Shown here piece after piece: positions 51,885-62,294 of a stretch of DNA of 64,000 bases. Under the pieces are notes generated by a model that was not told the origin of the DNA, did not search any database, and saw only the letters and a program-made list of their open reading frames with translations. A program made the position numbers and the translations under genes. The stretch comes from Nitrospira defluvii (GTDB lineage: Bacteria; Nitrospirota; Nitrospiria; Nitrospirales; Nitrospiraceae), in contig WYAX01000029.1 of the NCBI GenBank assembly GCA_011525625.1, forward strand, positions 1 to 64,000, written 5' to 3'. Position 1 is the stretch's first letter. Every line of letters begins with the position of its first letter.

Positions 51885-53060
51885 ATGACTACCTCTCGAA
51901 GTTTTTTCTACCTCTGCACCCTCGGCGTGTTTTGTTTCATCAGTTATAACCTGGTACGTATGCCGGTCTTGTCGCTCTTTGCCGAATCGCTCGGTGCAGG
52001 ACCGGAGCGGATCGGCTTGATCGTCTCCGTATCCACGATCACCGGGGTGCTGCTGAAGTTGCCTTCGGGAGCACTGTCCGATATTTACGGGAGAAAGATG
52101 CTGCTGCGTATCGGTGTGGTGGCCTTTGGATTGCCGCCGTTCATCTATCCGTTCATTTCGGATCTCAATGCGCTGACGGCCTTACGATTCGTGCATGGGC
52201 TGGCGACGGCCATCTTCGCCCCCAGCGCCCTGGCGACCGTGGCCGATCTTTACAAAGAGCGGCGAGGGGCTGCGTTGGGAACCTATACGGCTTGCACCCA
52301 GTCCGGGTCGCTCCTGGGTCCGTTTCTCGGGGGGTGGCTGGCCCACACGGCCGGGTTTCCCACTGCCTTTGTCACTGCCGGAGTCTTCGGGTGCATCGCC
52401 ATTCTGATCTTTTTCAGCCTTCAGTTGAATGAGCCGCCTCCGCGCGTGCGTGAGAAGGGCCTGGCTCCGGTCATCACAGAAATGGGGAAGGGCTTTCTCG
52501 CGGTGGCCCGCAACCGGAAAGTGCTGATCACCAGTTCCACCGACGCGGCCAAGATGATCGCCAACGGCGCGCTCATGGCGTTCCTGCCGCTCTACGGCCT
52601 GTCCGTCGGGCTGAATGCCGGAGAGGTGGGCCTGCTCTTCACGGTGCAGGCCTTCACGTCGTTTTTCTCGAAGCCTGTGATGGGGCGTGTCTCGGACCGG
52701 ATCGGACGGCAGCCGTTGATCCTGCTGGGTCTGGTCATTTGCGCCACGACCTTCATCTCGATGCCCCACGTCGAATCGTTCGCGGTGATGCTGCTGCTGT
52801 CCTCGGGGTTTGGATTCGGAGAGGCGGTGGTCTCCTCCTCATCGGCCGCGCTGGTGGCTGATAGTTCGGAATTCAAACGGCTGGGAGCGGGCATGGGCAT
52901 GCAGGGGACGGTCATGGATATCGGCCATGCCAGCGGCCCGCTCTTGGCCGGGCTTTTGATTGCCCACGCCAGCTATCAAGGGGCATTCGCGGTGATCGCC
53001 GGAATCCAGATCCTCGCGGCTGTCGCGTTTTGGGCGACGATGAGATCGCTCACGCGGTAG
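51885..53060 (+). CDS. Major facilitator superfamily transporter
   Basis: 391 residues, about twelve membrane segments. Typical MFS features: the loop motif GALSDIYGRKMLLRIG after segment 2 and its echo GRVSDRIGRQPLILLG after segment 8, plus GTYTACTQSGSLLGPFLGGWLA. Drug-efflux-like, substrate unknown. An alternative GTG start directly abuts the ATG (51882). It follows the esterase pair with an 7-nt gap. Confidence 0.88.
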   Translation: MTTSRSFFYLCTLGVFCFISYNLVRMPVLSLFAESLGAGPERIGLIVSVSTITGVLLKLPSGALSDIYGRKMLLRIGVVAFGLPPFIYPFISDLNALTALRFVHGLATAIFAPSALATVADLYKERRGAALGTYTACTQSGSLLGPFLGGWLAHTAGFPTAFVTAGVFGCIAILIFFSLQLNEPPPRVREKGLAPVITEMGKGFLAVARNRKVLITSSTDAAKMIANGALMAFLPLYGLSVGLNAGEVGLLFTVQAFTSFFSKPVMGRVSDRIGRQPLILLGLVICATTFISMPHVESFAVMLLLSSGFGFGEAVVSSSSAALVADSSEFKRLGAGMGMQGTVMDIGHASGPLLAGLLIAHASYQGAFAVIAGIQILAAVAFWATMRSLTR

Positions 53061-53063
53061 TGT

Positions 53064-53069
53064 TATAAT
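53064..53069 (+). promoter_or_regulatory. -10 box upstream of the small peptide and ribE
   Basis: A consensus TATAAT at 53064-53069, directly after the MFS stop codon; the -35 region (TGAGAT) is poor. It would start a transcript about 45 nt before the 35-residue peptide gene. Confidence 0.4.
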
Positions 53070-53122
53070 GCCGCCGCTTTTTCCGGGATGACGACGATTC
53101 ATTGAGAGGAACGCAGGGAAAG

Positions 53123-53230
53123 ATGGATACGGACTTTATCGAAACGTTGCAGCGCGGGATCGCGGTGGTCGGGGGCATCGGGCTGGTGGGATTCTGTCTG
53201 TATCTCATAAAGACTCACAGGGGAGCCTAG
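53123..53230 (+). CDS. Small single-helix membrane protein, 35 residues
   Basis: An ATG with CAGGGA upstream encodes MDTDFIETLQRGIAVVGGIG and then LVGFCLYLIKTHRGA. It is one membrane helix (AVVGGIGLVGFCLYLI) with an acidic N-terminus and a basic end, so topology would be N-out. It ends 3 nt before ribE and shares its promoter region. Function unknown. Confidence 0.55.
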   Translation: MDTDFIETLQRGIAVVGGIGLVGFCLYLIKTHRGA

Positions 53231-53233
53231 CGC

Positions 53234-53890
53234 ATGTTCAGCGGCATTGTGGAGGAAATGGGCGCGGTGTCGGTGCTGAATCGGAGTTTGGCGGGCACGC
53301 GCCTGACGATTATTGCTTCGACCGTGATGGGCGATCTCACGATCGGCGCCAGTGTCAGTGTGAACGGTGTCTGCCTCACGGCGGTCGCGCGCACCGATCA
53401 CGACTTCTCGGTCGACGTGTCGCCGGAAACGCTCAACGTCACGACGCTCGGCAGTCTCACGTCCGGTTCACCGGTGAATCTCGAGCGTGCGATGAAACTG
53501 AACGAACGCATCGGCGGCCACATGGTCTCCGGCCATGTCGACGGGATCGGCGTGATTCGGAGCCGGCATCAGGACGGGAATGCGGTGATTCTGGAGATCG
53601 AGGCACCCAGAGAAATCTTGCGACTCTGTGTCGGCAAGGGATCGATCACGGTAGATGGCATCAGCCTGACGATCAACGAGGTAACCGACCGCTCGTTTGT
53701 GGTGGCCATTATTCCCCACACGGCGAAGGTCACGACACTCGGACTGAAGCAGGTGGGGGACCAGGTCAACCTGGAATCGGACCTGATCGGCAAGTACGTC
53801 GAGCGGCTCTTACAGGAGCGCGGCCTGCTCCCTCCACAACCAACCCCGGTCATCGATAAGGACTATCTGCAGCGTCGGGGCTTGTTGTAA
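53234..53890 (+). CDS. ribE: Riboflavin synthase alpha chain
   Basis: 218 residues. It dismutates two lumazines into riboflavin. MFSGIVEEMGAV at the start and the repeated lumazine-binding modules (SVSVNGVCLTAV with VSPETLNVTTLG; SITVDGISLTINEV with IPHTAKVTTLG) identify it. HMVSGHVDGIGVI is the linker motif. The Shine-Dalgarno GGGAG overlaps the end of the small peptide gene, hinting at coupling. Confidence 0.97.
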   Translation: MFSGIVEEMGAVSVLNRSLAGTRLTIIASTVMGDLTIGASVSVNGVCLTAVARTDHDFSVDVSPETLNVTTLGSLTSGSPVNLERAMKLNERIGGHMVSGHVDGIGVIRSRHQDGNAVILEIEAPREILRLCVGKGSITVDGISLTINEVTDRSFVVAIIPHTAKVTTLGLKQVGDQVNLESDLIGKYVERLLQERGLLPPQPTPVIDKDYLQRRGLL

Positions 53891-53929
53891 CTGTTCCCGT
53901 CGCGGTTCCGGTCACGAACGCTCTCCGGT

Positions 53930-54427
53930 TTATTTCACAAGAAACCCTTTTGAATCTTCTCCCGAGGCTGTGGTGAGGGTCATCATGGCCATGCCTTTGC
54001 GTCTGCCTTTGGGCACGACGGCGGTGATCTGCGTATCATTGACGAAGGTGAACGTCGCGGGATAGCCGGGACCAAACGATAACGAACGCAGACAAGCGGC
54101 CGGCCCGAAACCTTTCCCGAAGAGGGTCACGGCGTCGCCGGGCTTGCCCTCGTCCGGTTTCACCGATTGGATCTTCGGTGCCTCACCGAAACAGACCGGA
54201 GCCTTGGCCGCCGTTTCCGCCGAGGCATATCGTGGGGTCGACCCCTTGGCTGGGGCGGAGGTGGCCTTCTGGGTTTTCCCCCTGGCTCCCGGCTTGGTGT
54301 GAAGCGCGATGTCGGTTGACCCGTTTCCGCCTCCCTCGGCCGCAGTCAGGGCTGTTCCGCTTCCGAGCAGCAAGGGTCCGATAACCGTCCAACAGAGAAG
54401 AGATCGACGCGAGCAGTGTGTATGCAT
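53930..54427 (-). CDS. Secreted IPT/TIG-domain protein
   Basis: 165 residues. Signal peptide LLCWTVIGPLLLGSGTALTAAE. A linker rich in Ala/Lys/Thr (about 30-75) is followed by an IPT/TIG immunoglobulin-like domain (80-165; APKIQSVKPDEGKPGDAVTLFGKGFGPA..., TQITAVVPKGRRKGMAMMTLTTASG). Two cysteines near CFGEAP and ACLRS may pair. Probably a periplasmic or surface adaptor. It diverges from acs upstream on the same strand by 54 nt. Confidence 0.8.
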   Translation of the reverse strand: MHTHCSRRSLLCWTVIGPLLLGSGTALTAAEGGGNGSTDIALHTKPGARGKTQKATSAPAKGSTPRYASAETAAKAPVCFGEAPKIQSVKPDEGKPGDAVTLFGKGFGPAACLRSLSFGPGYPATFTFVNDTQITAVVPKGRRKGMAMMTLTTASGEDSKGFLVK

Positions 54428-54481
54428 GACCGGCCTCCATGCAGACAGTGAACGATCGTGTTCGACTGAATGTGAATGCGA

Positions 54482-56371
<1,890 letters not shown>

Positions 56372-56598
56372 GGGTCCCATCACCTCCACAAATCGCGGGC
56401 ACGTCGGCGCACGGCTGTATTCTGTACGGCATTATGCGGATGGGAGGAGGGAACTGCAACCCTGGGCGCGGCCGCACAACCCGGTGATCATGCGGGAGCA
56501 GGCGCGCGTGAGGCGCCTCGAAGTGCCAGGCCTTCCTTGACAGTCGAGACGGAGCGAGGGTAGGCTGAGCCTGTGGTTCTCATAGGATCAGCTGCTTG

Positions 56599-57972
56599 AT
56601 GCGCTCGTCGACATCACCCCGTTTCCTCCGGATCGTGACCGCATTGGCGGTCTTCTTCGCCGCCGACATTGTGGCCGATGTCTCTTTCGCCAAGGCCCAG
56701 GTGGGGAAACCCGAGGGCCTCTACTATAAGTCATGGGCGGTGGTCATCGGGGTAGAGAACTACCTCGTGGCGCCGAAGCTGCCCGGGGCTCTTGAAAGCG
56801 CCCATGCGGTCGCGGCCGCGTTGCGCGAACTCGGCTTCGACGAAGTCATCGAATTGCAAGACAAGGACGCCAGTTCACGGCGGCTCCTGCAGATTCTGAA
56901 CGACTATCTGCCGCGCAAGGTCGGACGGCAGGATCGGGTCGTGATCTTTTTTTCCGGTCATGCCGGGGTGACCCAGGACGCGCAATCGAAAGATCTCGGC
57001 TATGTCGTCCCCTGGGATGCACAGGTCAACAATCCTGGGAAAGCGATTACCCTCGATCAATTTAAAGAATTCAGCCGCAGGTCCGCATCCAAACATCTGC
57101 TCCTGCTGTTCGATGCCAACCTTCGCGGCTGGGATGTCACCGCGCCGCAGCCCCTCTCGTTGGAAGGCCGTCTGTCGCCGGAAGACGATACGGAAAAACG
57201 TTCCGTTCAGGTAATCACCGCCGCCGAGAAAGAAGAGACGGTGGCGCACGGGTCCGGACAGAGTCCGTTTGTCACGGCGTTGGTAGCCGGATTGAAGGGG
57301 GCAGCCGATCTCAACAAGAACGGCTGGGTCATGGCGAGTGAACTCGCGACCCAGGTAAGGCAGGACGTCGAGCGCGAGACCAGAGGGGCGCAACATCCGC
57401 AGTTCGTTCAACTCGAAGGGGACGGCGATGTCATCCTGGTCGAGGGGCGGAAAGAAACGTTTTCACTCGGGAAGGAACCGAGCACCGAAGCGGACCGGAT
57501 CAAAGAAGCCCGCGCGCAATATGAGCAGGCGTTTGCCCTGCTTCAGCAGCAGAAGTCGGCGGAAGAAGCGCTGGAACGGCTCAACCGCGCGATCGCCTAC
57601 GATCCGTCCTTCGGCGATGCCTACGTGCTGAAGAGTTACATCCGGTTGGAGGTGTTGCCCGACCTGGATGAGTCGTTGGCGGCGGCGCGCGCCGCAGTCC
57701 AGCACGCGCCGCAGAATCCCGATTCGCACTACTCCTTGGGACTGGCGCTCGAAAAGAAAGGTCAGCCGAAGGAGGCCGAGCAGGCCATGCAGCAAGCATT
57801 GGTCGTCAATCCCGCGTACACGGATGTCTATTTTTCGCTCGGAACCCTCTATGCCGACCACCTCAACGAGCCGCAGAAATCCGTCGATGCGTTCCGCCGG
57901 TACCTGGAGTTGGGCGGACAAAGCGAACGTGCCCTCCATGCCGTCCAAGGCAGCGTGGCGCCGGCCCCCTAG
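56599..57972 (+). CDS. Caspase-like protein lacking the catalytic Cys, with TPR domain
   Basis: 457 residues. Signal peptide (FLRIVTALAVFFAADIVADVSFAKAQ). Residues 43-250 are a caspase/orthocaspase (peptidase C14) domain: SWAVVIGVENY, DRVVIFFSGHAG with His121, YVVPWDAQ, and LLLLFDANLRGWD where the catalytic Cys of the usual DAC motif is Asn174. So it should be a pseudoprotease. Residues 310-450 are TPRs (EALERLNRAIAYDPSFGDAYVLKSYIRL..., NPDSHYSLGLALEKKGQPKEAEQAMQQAL). Secreted orthocaspase-TPR proteins are common in Nitrospira-like and cyanobacterial genomes. It converges on a 56-residue gene with overlapping stop codons. Confidence 0.85.
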   Translation: MRSSTSPRFLRIVTALAVFFAADIVADVSFAKAQVGKPEGLYYKSWAVVIGVENYLVAPKLPGALESAHAVAAALRELGFDEVIELQDKDASSRRLLQILNDYLPRKVGRQDRVVIFFSGHAGVTQDAQSKDLGYVVPWDAQVNNPGKAITLDQFKEFSRRSASKHLLLLFDANLRGWDVTAPQPLSLEGRLSPEDDTEKRSVQVITAAEKEETVAHGSGQSPFVTALVAGLKGAADLNKNGWVMASELATQVRQDVERETRGAQHPQFVQLEGDGDVILVEGRKETFSLGKEPSTEADRIKEARAQYEQAFALLQQQKSAEEALERLNRAIAYDPSFGDAYVLKSYIRLEVLPDLDESLAAARAAVQHAPQNPDSHYSLGLALEKKGQPKEAEQAMQQALVVNPAYTDVYFSLGTLYADHLNEPQKSVDAFRRYLELGGQSERALHAVQGSVAPAP

Positions 57973-58139
57973 TCTTTCCCCCCGCCTTTCAGATACCCCA
58001 GCCCGATTTTCAATGCGCGTCGTGTAATTTCCGGCCAGCGCACCTGCGGATATTCCGCCAGCACGGCGGCGGCTTTGGGATCCTGAATATCCAATTGGAC
58101 GACCCGAATAATACCGTCTTCGATCTGCACGTCGGCCAT
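57969..58139 (-). CDS. Small hypothetical protein, 56 residues
   Basis: MADVQIEDGIIRVVQLDIQD, then PKAAAVLAEYPQVRWPEIT and RRALKIGLGYLKGGGKD. It has a strong AAGGAGAG 7-8 nt before the ATG. The pattern (beta-hairpin, two short helices, RALKIGLGYL) looks like an Arc/MetJ or antitoxin-type ribbon-helix-helix or similar regulator, but no partner toxin is adjacent. Its TAG and the TAG of the caspase-like gene overlap in CTAG. Confidence 0.65.
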   Translation of the reverse strand: MADVQIEDGIIRVVQLDIQDPKAAAVLAEYPQVRWPEITRRALKIGLGYLKGGGKD

Positions 58140-58219
58140 CTGTTGTCTCTCCTTTGTGGTATGCGGGGTGTCGTGATCGTGTTGCGAGCGATGCCGTCAA
58201 CCGAAAGACTGCTTCCGCG

Positions 58220-58248
58220 TTGACAGTCTTGGGGGTGCATGTTAGCCT
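58220..58248 (+). promoter_or_regulatory. Promoter of the lipoprotein cluster
   Basis: Perfect -35 TTGACA (58220-58225), 17-bp spacer, weak -10 TAGCCT (58243-58248), about 125 nt before the first lipoprotein gene. Confidence 0.5.
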
Positions 58249-58372
58249 AACCTCGTTTTTTCGCGCAATTGTCTCTCGTCATCCCGTGACGCACACACGT
58301 CGATCTTCCACCAGCTTGCCGGGCAGCATCGAGCCATCAGCGCTTACAGGTGTCACACCAAGGAGGATTCGT

Positions 58373-58939
58373 ATGAGCAGAGCAGAGGGGGTGTTGTCGA
58401 AGTTCACCGGGAGCGCGCTGGCGCTCGTGCTCCTCATCGGGCTGACGGCCTGCGGTGGTCCTCCGAATTGGGTCAAGAAAGGTTCCGGCGCGTTCAACGA
58501 AAAAAGCGACAAATCGTTCTACGGAGTCGGCTCGGTCGTCGGCGTGCGGAATGAACCGCTTGCCTGGGATACCGCAGAGAACCGCAGCCGGGCTGAAATC
58601 GCCAAGACCTTCGAAACCTACACCGCCTATCTCATGCGGGACTATGCGGCGTCCACGACCGCCGGGGACTTTTCCCGCAACAGTGAAGAACAGAATATCG
58701 AACGAGCCGTGAAAACGTTCTCCGCGGTGACGCTGAACGGCGTCAAGCCGATGGATCGCTACAAGGATGAAAAGTCCGGCACCTATTACGTGCTGACCAA
58801 GCTCAGTCTCGAGGACATGAAGAACAATCTGGAGCAGGCGAAGGAACTGAATAGCCAGGTCCGCGATTTTGTGCGAAAGAATGCCGACCGGTTGTTCGAT
58901 CGTCTGGAAAAGGAAGAAGATAAGCGCGCCAACCAGTAG
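58373..58939 (+). CDS. LPP20-like lipoprotein
   Basis: 188 residues. Signal SKFTGSALALVLLIGLTAC with lipobox LTAC, so lipid-anchored. The mature domain NWVKKGSGAFNEKSDKSFYGVGSVVGVRNEPLAWDTAENRSRAEIAKTFETYTAYLMRDY is an LPP20-type fold. Well-placed AAGGAGG before the ATG. First gene of a four-lipoprotein cluster with LpoB. Role presumably in envelope assembly or stress. Confidence 0.85.
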   Translation: MSRAEGVLSKFTGSALALVLLIGLTACGGPPNWVKKGSGAFNEKSDKSFYGVGSVVGVRNEPLAWDTAENRSRAEIAKTFETYTAYLMRDYAASTTAGDFSRNSEEQNIERAVKTFSAVTLNGVKPMDRYKDEKSGTYYVLTKLSLEDMKNNLEQAKELNSQVRDFVRKNADRLFDRLEKEEDKRANQ

Positions 58940-58982
58940 CGTGTGTGACAGGGGCGAGGCCTGTCCTTCAGGAGGAGAGCGC

Positions 58983-59612
58983 ATGATCGAGTGGCGTGGG
59001 AGGAGAGTGGGCCGGAGCGTCGCAGTCGTCGTGTTGGCCGGAGTCGCCGTGGCGGCCGGCGGATGCGGACATGAAACCAGAGTGACACGCGTCGATACCG
59101 GTGTGGTGACCGATCTCAGTGGACGCTGGAACGACACGGATTCCCAGATGGTGGCCGAGGCCATGGTCAAGGAAGCGTTGGCGAATCCCTGGCTCGGCAA
59201 CTTCACGAAGGGAAAGAACCGGCAACCGGTCGTCATCGTCGGGACTGTGTTGAACAAGAGCCACGAACATATCAATGTGCAGACGTTCGTGAACGATCTG
59301 GAGAGGGAGCTGACCAATTCGCAGAAAGTGACGTTTGTCGCCGGAAAGGGCGAACGGGAGGAAGTACGTGAGGAACGGCGCGAACAGGCCGTGTATGCCC
59401 GTGAAGATACCCAAAAGGCGCCGGGCAAGGAAATCGGCGCTGACTACATGATGCGCGGGAGTATTGCGACGATTCTGGACGAACAGGACGGAGCCAAAGC
59501 GGTGTTCTACCAGGTCGATCTGGAAATGGTCGATTTGGAAAACAATGTCAAGTCCTGGTTCGGACAAAAGAAAATCAAGAAAGTGGTTGAGAAGAAACGC
59601 ACCATTTTCTAG
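58983..59612 (+). CDS. lpoB: Penicillin-binding protein activator LpoB
   Basis: 209 residues, lipobox AAGGC after GRSVAVVVLAGVAVAAGG. LpoB is an outer-membrane lipoprotein that reaches through the periplasm to activate a bifunctional peptidoglycan synthase. TRVDTGVVTDLSGRWNDTDSQMVAEAMVKEALANPWL and PVVIVGTVLNKSHEHINVQTFVNDLERELTNSQKVTFVAG match the family. AGGAGGAGAG precedes the ATG. An intrinsic terminator follows 40 nt after the stop. Confidence 0.88.
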   Translation: MIEWRGRRVGRSVAVVVLAGVAVAAGGCGHETRVTRVDTGVVTDLSGRWNDTDSQMVAEAMVKEALANPWLGNFTKGKNRQPVVIVGTVLNKSHEHINVQTFVNDLERELTNSQKVTFVAGKGEREEVREERREQAVYAREDTQKAPGKEIGADYMMRGSIATILDEQDGAKAVFYQVDLEMVDLENNVKSWFGQKKIKKVVEKKRTIF

Positions 59613-59626
59613 CCCGACGTCGACTG

Positions 59627-61123
59627 TTGAGACCGCACCCTCCATCGACCACGGCCTCCCTTCGGGGAGGCCGTTTCATTTCATCCCCCTGCGTGTCGGT
59701 ACTCTGCTGGGCCCTGCTGTGGATGGTATCCGGCTGCGGCCTCGCCGACAACCATTACCTCCTCATCGACCAGAGTCTTGCGGCGTACGATCCTCGTCGG
59801 GCTGATGCCGTCATGGCGCAGGCGGAGTCCGACTATGGACGGCGCAACCGGCTGCTTTACAGCATGGATCGGGGGATGACGCTGCATCTCGCCGGCGACT
59901 ACGTACAGAGCAACAATCTGCTGGAACAGGCGGCGGTGGAGGTCGAACGGCTGTATACCAGGAGTATCCGGACCGAGACCACCGCCTTCCTGACAAACGA
60001 CAACATGCTGCCCTTCGAAGGCGACCCGTATGAACATGTGATGATCAACGTCGTCAAGGCGCTGAACTATGCGGCGATGGGGCAGTTGACGGAGGCCGTC
60101 GTCGAAGCGCGGCAGATCGATCATCGCTTGAACGTGTTGTCGGACAGCGCAAAAGACAAGGACGGGTATCGCGAGGATGCCTTCGCCCGCTATTTGACCG
60201 GGGTGTTGTACGAGTCGACGGGCGATCTGAACAATGCGTTTATCGCCTATCGCAAGGCCTATGACATTTATGAGGCGACCAAAGCCTGGTCGCGCACGCC
60301 GATGCCGCCGATGTTACGGGCCGACTTGCTGAGGACGACCGATGCACTGCATATGACGGCTGAGTTTGACGAGTACCGGCGTCAGTTTCCCGAGACACGG
60401 TGGGTGTCGCGAGGAGAGCAGCCGAATCTCGCTCAGGTGGTGGTGATCGGCTATAATGGCCGCGCCCCGCGCAAAGAAGAAGCGTATCTCGATATCCCGA
60501 TCAGTCTGAGCGCGCTGCAGTTGGTGTTGTTGAATCGCGGGGTGGTGCATGCGTCGAATCGCCAGGAACGTCGAGTCGCGGACAGTGTGTTGTACGGCCT
60601 GAACGGTCGTGTGGTGCGTGTGGCCTTGCCGAAATTAGTGCCACAGAAGACGCAGGTGATGCAGGAGTCCGTCAGTCTGGTGCCCAAGGAAGGCGCGCCT
60701 ATCTCCGCAACATCCGAATTGGTCTATAACGGCACGGCGCTGGCCGAGCGGGCCCTGTCCGACCGCATGCCAGGCATCACGACTAAGGCCCTTGCGCGGG
60801 CGGCGGTAAAATTTGCCGCAGCCGAAGCCGCGACACGCGGATCGCAACATGCGGTCAACAAAGGCGACGCACCATGGGTCGGGTTGCTCGTGGGGGTCCT
60901 CACGCATGGTCTGGCGGTGGCCTCCGAGGCCGCAGATACGAGGAGCTGGCGCACGTTGCCGGATGAAATTCAGATTTCCCGCCTATGGGTACCGCCCGGC
61001 GAGTATGAAAGCCGCATTCAGGCTGTGACGCGAAGCGGCGGGACCGCGCAGACAGGTCCCTCCCGCCCACTGATGCTCCGAGCGGGGGAGACCGTCTTCC
61101 TGATCCAACGGGTGATGTTATGA
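59627..61123 (+). CDS. COG3014-like TPR lipoprotein
   Basis: Up to 498 residues. Lipobox MVSGC (after CVSVLCWALLWMVSGCG). TPR-rich body (SMDRGMTLHLAGDYVQSNNLLEQAAVEVERLY, VMINVVKALNYAAMGQLTEAVVEARQIDHRLN, YLTGVLYESTGDLNNAFIAYRKAYDIYEA), then a C-terminal part ending LRAGETVFLIQRVML. This family is often encoded next to LpoB and LPP20. The start is uncertain: a TTG at 59627 reads through the terminator at 59653-59682, while a GTG at 59693 starts after it but leaves a very short signal. Its end overlaps the next ATG in ATGA. Confidence 0.75.
   Translation: MRPHPPSTTASLRGGRFISSPCVSVLCWALLWMVSGCGLADNHYLLIDQSLAAYDPRRADAVMAQAESDYGRRNRLLYSMDRGMTLHLAGDYVQSNNLLEQAAVEVERLYTRSIRTETTAFLTNDNMLPFEGDPYEHVMINVVKALNYAAMGQLTEAVVEARQIDHRLNVLSDSAKDKDGYREDAFARYLTGVLYESTGDLNNAFIAYRKAYDIYEATKAWSRTPMPPMLRADLLRTTDALHMTAEFDEYRRQFPETRWVSRGEQPNLAQVVVIGYNGRAPRKEEAYLDIPISLSALQLVLLNRGVVHASNRQERRVADSVLYGLNGRVVRVALPKLVPQKTQVMQESVSLVPKEGAPISATSELVYNGTALAERALSDRMPGITTKALARAAVKFAAAEAATRGSQHAVNKGDAPWVGLLVGVLTHGLAVASEAADTRSWRTLPDEIQISRLWVPPGEYESRIQAVTRSGGTAQTGPSRPLMLRAGETVFLIQRVML
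59653..59682 (+). terminator. Intrinsic terminator after lpoB, inside the next reading frame
   Basis: A perfect 8-bp stem GGCCTCCC / GGGAGGCC with loop TTCG (59653-59672), followed by GTTTCATTTC. It lies 41 nt after the lpoB stop and within the N-terminal codons of the following lipoprotein frame if that starts at 59627. Confidence 0.7.
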
Positions 61124-62259
61124 GGTCGTCCATGACTCTCTTCGTGCAGCGCATGAGAGGGGCCGGCTTGGCCATCCTGTTGGTCTTTTGTGCCGGTTGC
61201 GGGTGGATGGGTGGACCGGCCCGCCCCGCCTGGATCGATGGGGACAGCGCACAATATCCTGCCTCGCAGTTTCTGGTGGGTGTCGGGCAGGCCGAATCCC
61301 GGCCGCAAGCCACGGAACAGGCCTATGCGGCGGTGTCGCGGATTTTTAAGGCGGAGATTACCGCCCAAGCGAAGGATTGGGAATCGTACCTGGTAGTGGA
61401 ATCGCGCGGGCAGACCAGCACCGAGCGCCGTCTCACGTTGGATAACGTAACCAGGGTGACGACGGATAAGGTGTTGGAGAATGTCCAGATTCTCGATACC
61501 TGGTTTGACCAAAAGGCGCGACAGTACTATGCTCTGGCAGGCATGAACCGGGCGCAGGCGGAATCGGCGATGGTCGAACGCCTCGCGGAGCTCGATCGCA
61601 CGATTCAGACCCAGGTCGCCGAAGCGCGTCACACCCAGGACAAACTCTCGCGAGTGCGTAATCTCAAACGAGCCGCCAAGAATCTGGTCCTGCGCGAGGC
61701 CTACAACACCGATCTTCGCACCATTCGATCGAGCGGGCAGGGGAATCCGGCTGCCTATCGAGTAGCCGAGCTGGCTGCTGAATTGGAGCAGTTTCTCTCC
61801 ACCCAGTACGGGATGGCCGTGGAGGTTTCCGGCGAACAGGCTGAACCGCTCGAACGGGCACTGATCGAGGGCCTTACGCAGGAGGGATTTGCTGTCGCCG
61901 GAGGCGGCGCCGTCTCCGGTACCATGCCGGTGGAGTTGTCGATCAAGGGAACCGTGCGGCTGTGGCCGATTGACGTCCACGATCCCCACTTCCGGTATGT
62001 CCGCTGGTGCACGGATGCCGTGATCGAAGAAACGGCCACGCATCGTGTGATCGGGGCTGTGTCGAAAGGCGGCAAAGAAGGGCACGTGACGGAGCGCGAG
62101 GCCGCAGCGAAAGCTGTGCGCGTCATGCAGCAGGAGTTTTCCGCGGAGCTGGCCCGCTCCGTGGCCGCGCATATTTATGGAGAGGCGGATCTTCCGGCTG
62201 CGGCCGCAGCGCCGTCCGGTTGTCCGAAGGAGACGGGGGCGTCGCCCCTCGGTCGATGA
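61120..62259 (+). CDS. LPP20 family lipoprotein (second)
   Basis: 379 residues. Lipobox FCAGC after LAILLVFCAG. PAWIDGDSAQYPASQFLVGVGQAESRPQATEQAYAAVSRIFKAEI is the LPP20 signature (a W-[IV]-x-[DG] start and VG.G..). A central TPR/coiled part follows, then a C-terminal domain (PLERALIEGLTQEGFAVAGGG, GTMPVELSIKGTVRLWPIDV). It is translationally coupled to the TPR lipoprotein. Probably a partner in the same envelope complex. Confidence 0.8.
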   Translation: MRSSMTLFVQRMRGAGLAILLVFCAGCGWMGGPARPAWIDGDSAQYPASQFLVGVGQAESRPQATEQAYAAVSRIFKAEITAQAKDWESYLVVESRGQTSTERRLTLDNVTRVTTDKVLENVQILDTWFDQKARQYYALAGMNRAQAESAMVERLAELDRTIQTQVAEARHTQDKLSRVRNLKRAAKNLVLREAYNTDLRTIRSSGQGNPAAYRVAELAAELEQFLSTQYGMAVEVSGEQAEPLERALIEGLTQEGFAVAGGGAVSGTMPVELSIKGTVRLWPIDVHDPHFRYVRWCTDAVIEETATHRVIGAVSKGGKEGHVTEREAAAKAVRVMQQEFSAELARSVAAHIYGEADLPAAAAAPSGCPKETGASPLGR

Positions 62260-62294
62260 CGGCGGTGCATTAACCACAGGAGAGAGGAGAGGAG

